Positions 7,247 to 13,554 of a DNA stretch of 14,112 nt are shown here, piece by piece; positions within the stretch are counted from its first letter, which is position 1, and each line of letters opens with the position of its first letter. Origin of the DNA: JAMIFN01 sp964608575 (GTDB taxonomy: Bacteria > Pseudomonadota > Gammaproteobacteria > Burkholderiales > Burkholderiaceae_C). Location of the stretch: NCBI GenBank assembly GCA_964608575.1, contig CAZSPW010000052.1, positions 1 to 14,112 on the forward strand, written 5' to 3'. Under the pieces are notes generated by a model that was not told where the DNA came from, searched no databases, and saw nothing but the letters and a program-made list of their open reading frames with translations. The position numbers were made by a program, and so were the translations under genes.

Positions 7247-7978
7247 ATGAAAACCGCCCTGTCTGTCAATGTCAACAAAGTCGCGCTCTTGCGCAATAGC
7301 CGCGCCAATGGCCTGCCCAGCGTACTGCACGCGTGCAACATGGCACTGCGGGCAGGGGCGCAAGGCATCACCATCCACCCACGGCCTGACCAGCGCCATA
7401 TCCGCCGCAGCGATGTGGATGACATTGCCGCGCTGATGCAGCAGTGGCCAGAGCGCGAATTCAATATCGAAGGCAACCCGCTGCACAATTTGATGGATAT
7501 CGTGCGTGCTGTGCGCCCGCATCAGGCTACTTTTGTGCCCGATAGCATGGAGCAAAGCACTTCAGACCATGGCTGGGATTTGGCCGCACAAGGCGAAGTT
7601 TTGCGCCCCTTGATCGCCGAATGCCGTGCTTTGGGCGTGCGCGTCAGCCTGTTTATGGATGCGCAGGCAGAACACATGGCAGCAGCTAAAGCCTTGGGCG
7701 CAGACCGCGTAGAGCTATACACCGAAAGCTGGGCCAACGCCTGTGGCAGCGAGGCTGAGGCCGCAGTGCTGGCGCAGTTTCAAGCGGCGGCTAGGGCTGC
7801 CGCAGCAGCGGGCTTGGGTGTGAATGCCGGGCACGATTTGAATTTGCACAATCTGCGTGCTTTTGCTGTGGCCATTCCTGAGTTGGATGAAGTCTCTATT
7901 GGCCACGCCTTGATTGCCGATGCGCTGGAGCTGGGCATGGCGGGGGCGGTGCAAGCATATTTAAACTGCCTTCAATAA
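7247..7978 (+). CDS. pdxJ: Pyridoxine 5'-phosphate synthase PdxJ
   Basis: PdxJ condenses 1-deoxyxylulose 5-phosphate with 3-amino-2-oxopropyl phosphate in the DXP-dependent vitamin B6 pathway; it is a cytoplasmic TIM barrel. The 243 residues show LSVNVNKVALLRNSR near the N-terminus, ITIHPRPDQRHIR with catalytic H44, FNIEGNP with E75, VNAGHDLNLHNL with H196, and the phosphate-binding VSIGHALIADAL near the end. From memory, EGNP and NVNKVA/DLN are the variant seen in Bacteroidetes, Xanthomonas and some comamonads, whereas E. coli and Burkholderia PdxJ read GVNIDHVA and NLE(M/C)A. acpS, which often follows pdxJ, is absent: the gene ends against a repeat and a convergent gene. Confidence 0.96.
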   Translation: MKTALSVNVNKVALLRNSRANGLPSVLHACNMALRAGAQGITIHPRPDQRHIRRSDVDDIAALMQQWPEREFNIEGNPLHNLMDIVRAVRPHQATFVPDSMEQSTSDHGWDLAAQGEVLRPLIAECRALGVRVSLFMDAQAEHMAAAKALGADRVELYTESWANACGSEAEAAVLAQFQAAARAAAAAGLGVNAGHDLNLHNLRAFAVAIPELDEVSIGHALIADALELGMAGAVQAYLNCLQ

Positions 7979-7991
7979 CTATGAAAAAATG

Positions 7992-8041
7992 AGCTGCTCA
8001 GGCAGATTTTGCGGCCTAAAAGCCCTAAAACATACTGAAAA
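7992..8041 (+). repeat. Dispersed ~50-bp palindromic repeat, copy A, between convergent genes
   Basis: Matches the copy at 12944-12993 at 42 of 50 positions without gaps, including an unbroken 18-base block (7992-8009) and a 9-base block CGGCCTAAA (8012-8020). It contains a small hairpin CTGC-TCAG-GCAG and a weaker GGC-CTAAAA-GCC. Similarity continues less well to the left into an A-run at 7984-7989. It starts 13 bases after the pdxJ stop and ends exactly where the stop codon of the minus-strand transglutaminase gene begins, so it forms the whole of both 3' ends. A role as a weak bidirectional terminator or RNA-stabilising element is possible but unproven. Confidence 0.8.
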
Positions 8042-10132
8042 TTACGCTGAAATGCGCACCAAAGCACGGCGCAGCGCCTTGAGCTGGCTGGCCATCTCTG
8101 CATGAGATTTGATGCTGGTATTGGGGCGGTAGCGCAGCGCTTCCAATTGCAGCAGCCAGTCTTGCCAAGCCCGGTTGCCTTGCGCTTGATGCACACGGGC
8201 AGCCAATTGCCTTGGGGTTTCGTGCTCTGCGCTGGCTATGCCTTGTTGCGCCAGCCGCGCCCGTGCTGCCGTAAACAGGCGCGACCAGGGATCCATTTGG
8301 CGCTTATACCAATAACCCACCAAACCCGCCGCCAGCGCGGCAACTGCCAGCAAAATACCCAAAACCTGCACCAAACTTTGCCAGCTGGGGCTGTTAAACC
8401 CCAGTTTTTTCAGCGCATCTAATTGCCGCGTTTGGCTGTAGTTCAACACCCATTGGTTCCAGACATTATTGCTAGCATCCCAAACCCCGCGCAATTTTTG
8501 CAGGAAGTTAGTGCCTACCACCGCCCCCACCGCCTGCCCCAAAACTGTGGGCGCGGCGGCCAGGCGGCGCTGTTGCATATCCACCCGCCAAGGCGCAATC
8601 GCACCTGTGGGGTCGTAGCGCCGCCAGCCCTGGCCTTGCAGCCAAATTTCGGCCCAAGCGTGGGCGTCGCTATTGCGTACCACCCAATAGCCGTCTAGGG
8701 TATTGCGTTCCGCCCCCTGATAGCCGGTGACGATGCGGGCGGGCACGCCCACGGCGCGCATGGCAATCACAAAACTGCTGGCGATGTGCTCGCAAAAACC
8801 TTCTTTTTTATCGAACCAGAATTCATCGGCGCTGTGCTGCCCGTATAGCCCTGGATTGAGGGTGTAGCGATAGTTTTCAGCGTGCAGCGTGCTCAGCAAA
8901 TACTGGGCAAATTGCTGCGCCAGCGCGGTTTTATCAGCCTGGGGCTGCTGTGCTGCGGTTTTTTGCCACCAAGCTTGCGCCCAAGCCACGGTGCGTGGAT
9001 TACTGCCTGCGGGCAAGCTGGCGAGCTCTTGTTGCCGCCATTTCCCCAATGACAAGTCATAACGGTATTGCACTTGGCTGCTGGCGCGATAGCGCAGCAA
9101 ATCGCTAGCGGGGCGACGCATCAGCAATTGCAAATCAGGGCTTTGCCAGACTGGGCGTTCGGCTAAATCTTGCAGCGCAATCGGGGCTTCTAAAGCGAAT
9201 AGCCAAGGGCGATAAGTTGGCTCTAGGGTGACTTCATAACGATAAATTGCGCCCTGACTCTGCACCCCGCCCTGTAACTGATTTGCCAGCAAGCCCAAGG
9301 GCGGGCGCGGCGGTAAATTGCTATCCATTTGCCATTTCTGGCCATCAAATTCGCTCAAAACGGGGCCGCGAAAATACATGGCGCTTTTGGGCGGCGCGGC
9401 ACCATCGAATTTGAGGCGCAAGACGATGCGCTCATCTAGCGCCAAACTGGCGACTTGCCCGACCTGCATGCTGTCTGACAAGCCCGTTTTGCCCGCAGCC
9501 TGATCACCCGGTATGCCCCATAGCGGCGCAAAGCGCGGGAACAATACAAACAGCGCCGCCATGATGGGCGCGCCCAGCAGCATCAGCCGGCCTGCGGTTT
9601 TAATCGGCACGGCCAGTGGCGGCCTGCCTGCAGGCATATGGGCATTGACCACCGCCGCCAGCAACCCCCACAAGCCCAGCAACATGGCCAAGGCCAGCAG
9701 CAGGCTTTGGCCAAATAAAAAGTGGGTGATGATGATGAAAAAACCAAAGAAAAACACCACGAAAGCATCGCGCCGCGCGCGCAGTTCTAAGGTTTTGAGG
9801 CAAAGCAGCACCACCGCCAGCGTGACACCACCCTCACGCCCCGTTAGGCTTTTATAGCTCAGCCAAGTGCCCAATATCGCGGCCGTCAGCAGCAACACAC
9901 GCCAGCCTAGACCGGGCAGCGCTTTATTTTGCCAAGCTAAGACAGCACGCCAAACCAGCACCCCTGCAGCTAGGGCGCTGCACCAAATTGGCAAATGCGC
10001 CGCGTGTGGGGCAATCACCCACGCGATCACCGCCAGCAAAAATAAGGTGTCGCGTGTTTCGCGCGGCAGGCTGCCTAGGCGCCGCTGCCAGCGCGCCCAA
10101 GGTGAAAAACGGGGAATAGAAAAAATCGCCAT
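8042..10132 (-). CDS. TgpA-like membrane protein with DUF3488 and periplasmic transglutaminase domains
   Basis: A 696-residue inner-membrane protein. The N-terminal DUF3488 region has about six membrane segments (between residues 28 and 200). A periplasmic part holds the transglutaminase-like core, with a cysteine-protease-type triad visible as C447 (EGFCEHIASSFVIAMRAVGVPARIVTGY), H491 (DAHAWAEIW) and D507 (YDPTGA). A further membrane segment at about 586-607 leads to a cytoplasmic DUF4129-like tail with QLAARVHQ and LRYRP. The P. aeruginosa homologue TgpA is essential, but its substrate is not settled. The ATG at 10132 is preceded by a palindrome covering the ribosome-binding region. In most relatives a MoxR ATPase and a DUF58 gene lie directly upstream; here the upstream gene is divergent and unrelated, so this copy stands alone. 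Confidence 0.94.
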   Translation of the reverse strand: MAIFSIPRFSPWARWQRRLGSLPRETRDTLFLLAVIAWVIAPHAAHLPIWCSALAAGVLVWRAVLAWQNKALPGLGWRVLLLTAAILGTWLSYKSLTGREGGVTLAVVLLCLKTLELRARRDAFVVFFFGFFIIITHFLFGQSLLLALAMLLGLWGLLAAVVNAHMPAGRPPLAVPIKTAGRLMLLGAPIMAALFVLFPRFAPLWGIPGDQAAGKTGLSDSMQVGQVASLALDERIVLRLKFDGAAPPKSAMYFRGPVLSEFDGQKWQMDSNLPPRPPLGLLANQLQGGVQSQGAIYRYEVTLEPTYRPWLFALEAPIALQDLAERPVWQSPDLQLLMRRPASDLLRYRASSQVQYRYDLSLGKWRQQELASLPAGSNPRTVAWAQAWWQKTAAQQPQADKTALAQQFAQYLLSTLHAENYRYTLNPGLYGQHSADEFWFDKKEGFCEHIASSFVIAMRAVGVPARIVTGYQGAERNTLDGYWVVRNSDAHAWAEIWLQGQGWRRYDPTGAIAPWRVDMQQRRLAAAPTVLGQAVGAVVGTNFLQKLRGVWDASNNVWNQWVLNYSQTRQLDALKKLGFNSPSWQSLVQVLGILLAVAALAAGLVGYWYKRQMDPWSRLFTAARARLAQQGIASAEHETPRQLAARVHQAQGNRAWQDWLLQLEALRYRPNTSIKSHAEMASQLKALRRALVRISA

Positions 10133-10135
10133 GCG

Positions 10136-10150
10136 CCAAGGATACCTTGG
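10136..10150. promoter_or_regulatory. Perfect palindrome at the translation start of the transglutaminase gene
   Basis: CCAAGG (10136-10141) and CCTTGG (10145-10150) are perfect inverted copies around ATA. On the minus strand the unit ends 3 bases before the ATG at 10132, so in the mRNA a 6-bp stem with a 3-base loop would cover the only Shine-Dalgarno-like AAGG. It could be an operator, a hairpin that limits translation, or chance. It lies in the 117-base divergent gap shared with the DUF2946 gene. For that gene the only promoter-like sequence I see is TAAAAT at 10236-10241, without a convincing -35 box. Confidence 0.4.
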
Positions 10151-10249
10151 GCGTCCTGTTTTTTCAGCCCGCCCAGCAGCTTTGCACTCGCCTTTTTGCA
10201 GATGCGGCCAGCCGAGCTTTTGTGCAAAGCCCGCCTAAAATGCGCACTT

Positions 10250-10684
10250 ATGCAGCGCAGCCCTGAACCTCGCAAACGCTTGCAGCGCCTCTGGCCTGCA
10301 GCTTTGCTATTGGCTTTGTTTTTAGCGGCTCTGCTGCCTAGCGCCCTGCGTTTGGCCACTAAAGGCCAAGATGCCATTTGGACGCAGGTGTGTACCCCGC
10401 ATGGTATGCGTTGGGTCGCGATCGCTGGCGATGTGGCGCAAGATTCAGCCTTTGGCGACGCATCTAGCAGCAAAAGTCAAGCTGCCATGGGCTTGCTCGA
10501 TTGCCCGCTATGCCTCTTGCAGCACAGCCCTGCCCTGCCGACTATGGATGGCCTGCCGCCCGTCGCTACAGTGCAGTGGCAGGGGCTGCAGCTGCGTTTT
10601 GCCTCCGCGCCATTAGCGCCCGCGCCGCTGCTGCGCCACTGGCGCCCACCCTTGCGCGCGCCGCCAGTGTTTTCTCTCGTTTAA
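10250..10684 (+). CDS. DUF2946 family protein, probably copper-related
   Basis: A 144-residue protein with an N-terminal hydrophobic segment (about residues 15-36, LWPAALLLALFLAALLPSALRLA) acting as signal anchor or signal peptide, so the rest should lie in the periplasm. It matches DUF2946 proteins in the layout of C48-TPH51, a later CPLC pair (C85 and C88, then H92), and a proline-rich end (RAPP). These thiols and histidines could bind metal. DUF2946 genes are often found next to TonB-dependent copper receptors, as here, with the receptor 120 bases downstream on the same strand. A role in periplasmic copper handling is inferred from that context; no biochemical function is known to me. I chose the ATG at 10250; the frame is also open from 10196, but that extension adds charged residues before the hydrophobic segment. 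Confidence 0.82.
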   Translation: MQRSPEPRKRLQRLWPAALLLALFLAALLPSALRLATKGQDAIWTQVCTPHGMRWVAIAGDVAQDSAFGDASSSKSQAAMGLLDCPLCLLQHSPALPTMDGLPPVATVQWQGLQLRFASAPLAPAPLLRHWRPPLRAPPVFSLV

Positions 10685-10691
10685 AGCTTTT

Positions 10692-10710
10692 GCCCTATTC
10701 GGGCTGTTTT
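10692..10710 (+). terminator. Short hairpin with T-rich tail between DUF2946 and receptor genes
   Basis: GCCC (10692-10695), loop TATTC, GGGC (10701-10704), then TGTTTT. It starts 8 bases after the DUF2946 stop. The stem is only 4 bp, so it would be a weak terminator or attenuator at best; it might lower read-through into the receptor gene. The remaining 94 bases before the receptor start hold no gene or clear promoter that I can support. Confidence 0.25.
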
Positions 10711-10804
10711 GCGCACTGCTGCGCTTGCGCTGCTGTGGCAGCCATGTCTGGCACTGCTAGCGCCCTATACCCAGTGGTGGTGCGCCCATTTGCGAGAGAA
10801 ATTC

Positions 10805-12910
10805 ATGAAGTCTTTATTTACCCCCGTGCTGGGGCTGCTGGCCTGTGCGCCAGCACTAGCTGCCAGCGCCCATGCCGTGTCGGCATCCACGACCGCAACG
10901 GTCACAACTGCAACGGTAGAAGAGGCGCAGGAAAGCCTGCCCGCGGTCATCGTCAGCGCCCAGCCTGAAGGCTCGGCTTTAGTCATCCAAACCGACCCTA
11001 AACAGGCGCGTCAACCCATTCCCGCCATGGATGGCGCCGATATTTTGCGCACCATCAGCGGCTTTGGCGTGGTGCGTAAAGGCGGCGCCGATGGCGACCC
11101 AGTGCTGCGCGGTATGGCGGGTTCGCGCTTGGGCATCTTGCTCGATGGCGGCGTGCTGCTAGGCAGTTGCCCGCATCGTATGGATCCGCCCACCGCCTAT
11201 GTTTTCCCCGATGCCTATGACCGTTTGACCGTCATTAAAGGGCCGCAAAGCGTGCAGTACGGCGGTGGTCATGCGGCGGGTGTGGTGCTGTTTGAACGCC
11301 AGCCCGCGCCTGTGGATGCGCCTGCTGGCATCAGCGGCAACGCCAGCCTGACTGCAGGCAGCCATGGCCGCGCCGATGCCATGCTGGATATGCGTTACCA
11401 AAGTGCGCCATGGCAGTTGCGCGCCAGTGCCACACATACCCGCGCAGATGATTACGCCGCTGCCGATGGGAACAAGGTGCACAGTGCTTACCAGCGCCAT
11501 AGCGAGATGGTCAGTGCTGCCTATCGCCCCGATGCCAGTACGCTGGCGGAGCTATCTTGGGTGCATAGCGATGGGGAGGCTGCCTACGCTGATCGCGGCA
11601 TGGATGGCTCTCAATTTGCGCGCTATAGCACTGGGCTGAAGCTAGAGAAAAAGCAACTGAGCAGCCGCCTACAAGCGCTGCGTTTGCAGCTAGAGCAGCA
11701 AAATATTGACCATGTGATGGACAACTACAGCCTGCGCAGCGGCACCATGCCCGCTATGCGCATGGCCAGCAACCCAGCGCAACGCAGCAGCAGTGGCAAA
11801 CTCAGCGCCACACTTGCCATAGCCGATCACTGGTTGCTGGATATTGGGCTGGATGGACAACAACACCGCCACAGCAGCCGTATGGGCATGGGCGCGATGG
11901 CGACGCAAATGATGCAGGCCGCCACGCGCCAAGCCGATGCGGACATCAGCCAATACGGGCTGTACGCCGAAAGCCGTTGGTATGCGGGCTCGCAGCGGCG
12001 CTGGATCAGCGGCCTGCGTGCTGATCGCTGGCAAGCGCAGGATAAACGCAGCCCTATGGCCGCAGTCAGCGCAGGGCAAAAACGGCAAGAATGGCTGGGC
12101 AGCGGCTTTGTCCGGCTAGAGCAAGATTTCAGCCACGCTGACGGCAAGGGGCAGTGGTATATCGGTCCGGGCTACACGGAACGCGCGCCTGATTATTGGG
12201 AATTGCTGGGCACAGGCAAACAAAGCGCCAGCAGCAACAGCGCCTTCGGCACGCGCAGCGAAAAAACCTTGCAACTGGATGCTGGGCTACAGGCGCAATA
12301 CGGCTGGGGCGGGCTGCATTTGGCCGCTTTCGCCAATCGTGTGCGCGATTACATCCTGATCGATGGCGACCGCACCGATGTGCGTTTTGGCAAAACCCCA
12401 TCGGGCATGGGCGGGGCCTTGCCACAAGTGGTGCGCAATGTGCAAAGCCGCAGCCTGGGGCTGGAGGCAGGTGTGGATTACCGCTTTAGTCCGCAATGGC
12501 AGGGCGAGGCGACCTTGGCTTGGGTGCGTGCCCGCAATCTCAGCGATGGCCAGGCCATGCCACAAATTCCACCGCTGGAGCTCAAGCTCAGCGCCCGCTA
12601 CACCCAAGGGCCTTGGCAGGCTGGGGTGTTGTGGCGCTTGGCTGCCGCGCAAACGCGTGTAGCACCGGGCAAGGGCAGTATTGCTGGGCTCGATAGCAGC
12701 GCCACGGCGGGTTTTGGCGTGCTCTCGGTACATGGCAGTTACGCCATCACGCCGCAATGGCGCTTGGACGCGGGCATAGACAATTTGCTGAACAAAGCCT
12801 ATGCAGAACACCTGTCCAAAGCGGCAACCCCACTGCCAGGTTATGCCGCCAACGGGAAAATCCCTGAGCCTGGGCGCACACTTTGGCTGAAAACTGCATA
12901 CAGTTTTTAG
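10805..12910 (+). CDS. TonB-dependent copper receptor, OprC/NosA type
   Basis: A 701-residue outer-membrane receptor that would import copper using TonB energy. It has a signal peptide (about 1-24, ending ALAASAHA), a TonB-box-like VIVSAQ (48-53), a plug domain (about 65-165) and a 22-strand barrel ending in the aromatic C-terminal F701. The plug motif LLGSCPHRMDPPTAYVFPDAYDRLTVIKGPQ is characteristic of the copper-receptor family. P. aeruginosa OprC holds copper through a CxxxM and an HxM motif; here they are C122-xxx-M126 and H303-V-M305 (in IDHVMDNYSLRSG). Methionine-rich loops follow (TMPAMRM 314-320; MGMGAMATQMM 360-370). The ATG at 10805 has a GAGAGA ribosome binding site (10794-10799) and gives a normal signal peptide, though the frame extends to a TTG at 10709. 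DUF2946 lies just upstream. Confidence 0.95.
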   Translation: MKSLFTPVLGLLACAPALAASAHAVSASTTATVTTATVEEAQESLPAVIVSAQPEGSALVIQTDPKQARQPIPAMDGADILRTISGFGVVRKGGADGDPVLRGMAGSRLGILLDGGVLLGSCPHRMDPPTAYVFPDAYDRLTVIKGPQSVQYGGGHAAGVVLFERQPAPVDAPAGISGNASLTAGSHGRADAMLDMRYQSAPWQLRASATHTRADDYAAADGNKVHSAYQRHSEMVSAAYRPDASTLAELSWVHSDGEAAYADRGMDGSQFARYSTGLKLEKKQLSSRLQALRLQLEQQNIDHVMDNYSLRSGTMPAMRMASNPAQRSSSGKLSATLAIADHWLLDIGLDGQQHRHSSRMGMGAMATQMMQAATRQADADISQYGLYAESRWYAGSQRRWISGLRADRWQAQDKRSPMAAVSAGQKRQEWLGSGFVRLEQDFSHADGKGQWYIGPGYTERAPDYWELLGTGKQSASSNSAFGTRSEKTLQLDAGLQAQYGWGGLHLAAFANRVRDYILIDGDRTDVRFGKTPSGMGGALPQVVRNVQSRSLGLEAGVDYRFSPQWQGEATLAWVRARNLSDGQAMPQIPPLELKLSARYTQGPWQAGVLWRLAAAQTRVAPGKGSIAGLDSSATAGFGVLSVHGSYAITPQWRLDAGIDNLLNKAYAEHLSKAATPLPGYAANGKIPEPGRTLWLKTAYSF

Positions 12911-12919
12911 TCTTTAATC

Positions 12920-13000
12920 AACCTGATTTTTGCAAAAATTCATAGCTGCTCAGGCAGATTTGACGGCCTAAACGGCCGAAATCATACCCAAAATCAGGTT
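12920..13000. repeat. 11-bp perfect inverted repeat framing repeat copy B
   Basis: AACCTGATTTT at 12920-12930 and AAAATCAGGTT at 12990-13000 are exact reverse complements, 59 bases apart, with repeat copy B between them. The right arm runs into the last codons of the PAS gene. The arms could fold into a long hairpin in a transcript from either direction and so serve convergent transcription units, or be the ends of a small element. Copy A lacks such arms. Confidence 0.6.
12944..12993 (+). repeat. Dispersed ~50-bp palindromic repeat, copy B, between convergent genes
   Basis: 42 of 50 bases match copy A, in the same orientation. It contains CTGC-TCAG-GCAG and a better hairpin than copy A: CGGCC-TAAAC-GGCCG (12964-12978), extended by GATTT (12958-12962) and AAATC (12979-12983) with one bulged base. 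It ends directly against the stop codon of the minus-strand PAS gene, just as copy A ends against the transglutaminase stop, and begins 33 bases after the receptor stop. No long T-run follows the stem, so it is not a textbook intrinsic terminator. Confidence 0.8.
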
Positions 13001-13401
13001 TGGGCGGCGCGTTCTTGCTCTAGGCGCGCCGTCACATCGCGCGCCATGGCCACTGCGCCTATGGGCACGCCTGCATCGTCTTTCACTAAGGCGAAAGACA
13101 TCTCTACATAGCATTTCCTGCCGGATTTGGTCAGCGCCCGTGTCAGCGTCGCGTGACCATGCAATTTCAACTGCTGGGTTTGCATGGCCGCATGCCAACC
13201 GCGCCAATGGCCTGCACGCAAATGCTCGGGGATGATCAAATCCAGGTTTTGGCCGACGGCCTCAGCCGCGCTCCAGCCAAATACGCGCTCGGCAGCGGCG
13301 TTCCACAGGGCAATGCGCCCATCGCGTGCGGCGTAAATCAGCGCATCGGCCGCTTGCGCTAGGACTCGTTGCGCTATATCTGCTGTTCCCGTATTCACCA
13401 T
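12994..13401 (-). CDS. Single-domain PAS sensor protein
   Basis: A 135-residue protein that is almost wholly one PAS domain: ALIYAARDGRIALWNAAAERVFGWSAAEAVGQNLDLIIPEHLRAGHWRGW (about 20-69), then TKSGRKCYVEMSFALVKDDAGVPIGAVAMARDVT (91-124) and a short charged tail. There is no kinase, cyclase or DNA-binding output domain, so it would signal through a partner or bind a ligand alone. H65, in HLRAGHW, sits where FixL and DosP have their heme-binding histidine, by my manual alignment; heme binding is a possibility only, since many non-heme PAS domains share this motif. The ATG at 13401 is preceded closely by AAGGGG; the frame extends to 13497 without domain support. It lies 153 bases downstream of the photolyase gene on the same strand. 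Its last codons overlap an inverted-repeat arm. Confidence 0.88.
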   Translation of the reverse strand: MVNTGTADIAQRVLAQAADALIYAARDGRIALWNAAAERVFGWSAAEAVGQNLDLIIPEHLRAGHWRGWHAAMQTQQLKLHGHATLTRALTKSGRKCYVEMSFALVKDDAGVPIGAVAMARDVTARLEQERAAQT

Positions 13402-13476
13402 CGCCCCTTTTTTGACTTGCCTTTGAGCTGCTGTGCGCAGCCATTGAACAGGATTTGAGCTTGGATTGTCTATGCA

Positions 13477-13494
13477 GGCTTGCGGCTGCAAGCC
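13477..13494. other. 7-bp hairpin between photolyase and PAS genes
   Basis: GGCTTGC (13477-13483), GGCT, GCAAGCC (13488-13494): a perfect 7-bp stem with a 4-base loop in the 153-base gap after the photolyase stop. No T-run follows on the minus strand, so it is not a clear intrinsic terminator; it could be a Rho-linked 3' structure or an RNA-processing site. The rest of the gap shows no gene. Confidence 0.4.
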
Positions 13495-13554
13495 CAAACT
13501 GCCGCTTTGCCAACAAGAGGGACAAGGTTTTTACAGCCAGCTTGCCGCTGCTAT

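Noticed and set aside
10709..10804. N-terminal extension of the copper receptor from a TTG at 10709
   Set aside because: The ATG at 10805 has a ribosome binding site and begins a normal signal peptide; the extension would place 32 residues before it.
13408..13450. Possible fourth, degraded repeat copy (GAGCTGCTG...GCAG) upstream of the PAS gene
   Set aside because: Only about seven bases match the core without gaps, the second half of the element is not present, and the inner palindrome differs; this is within chance for GC-rich DNA.
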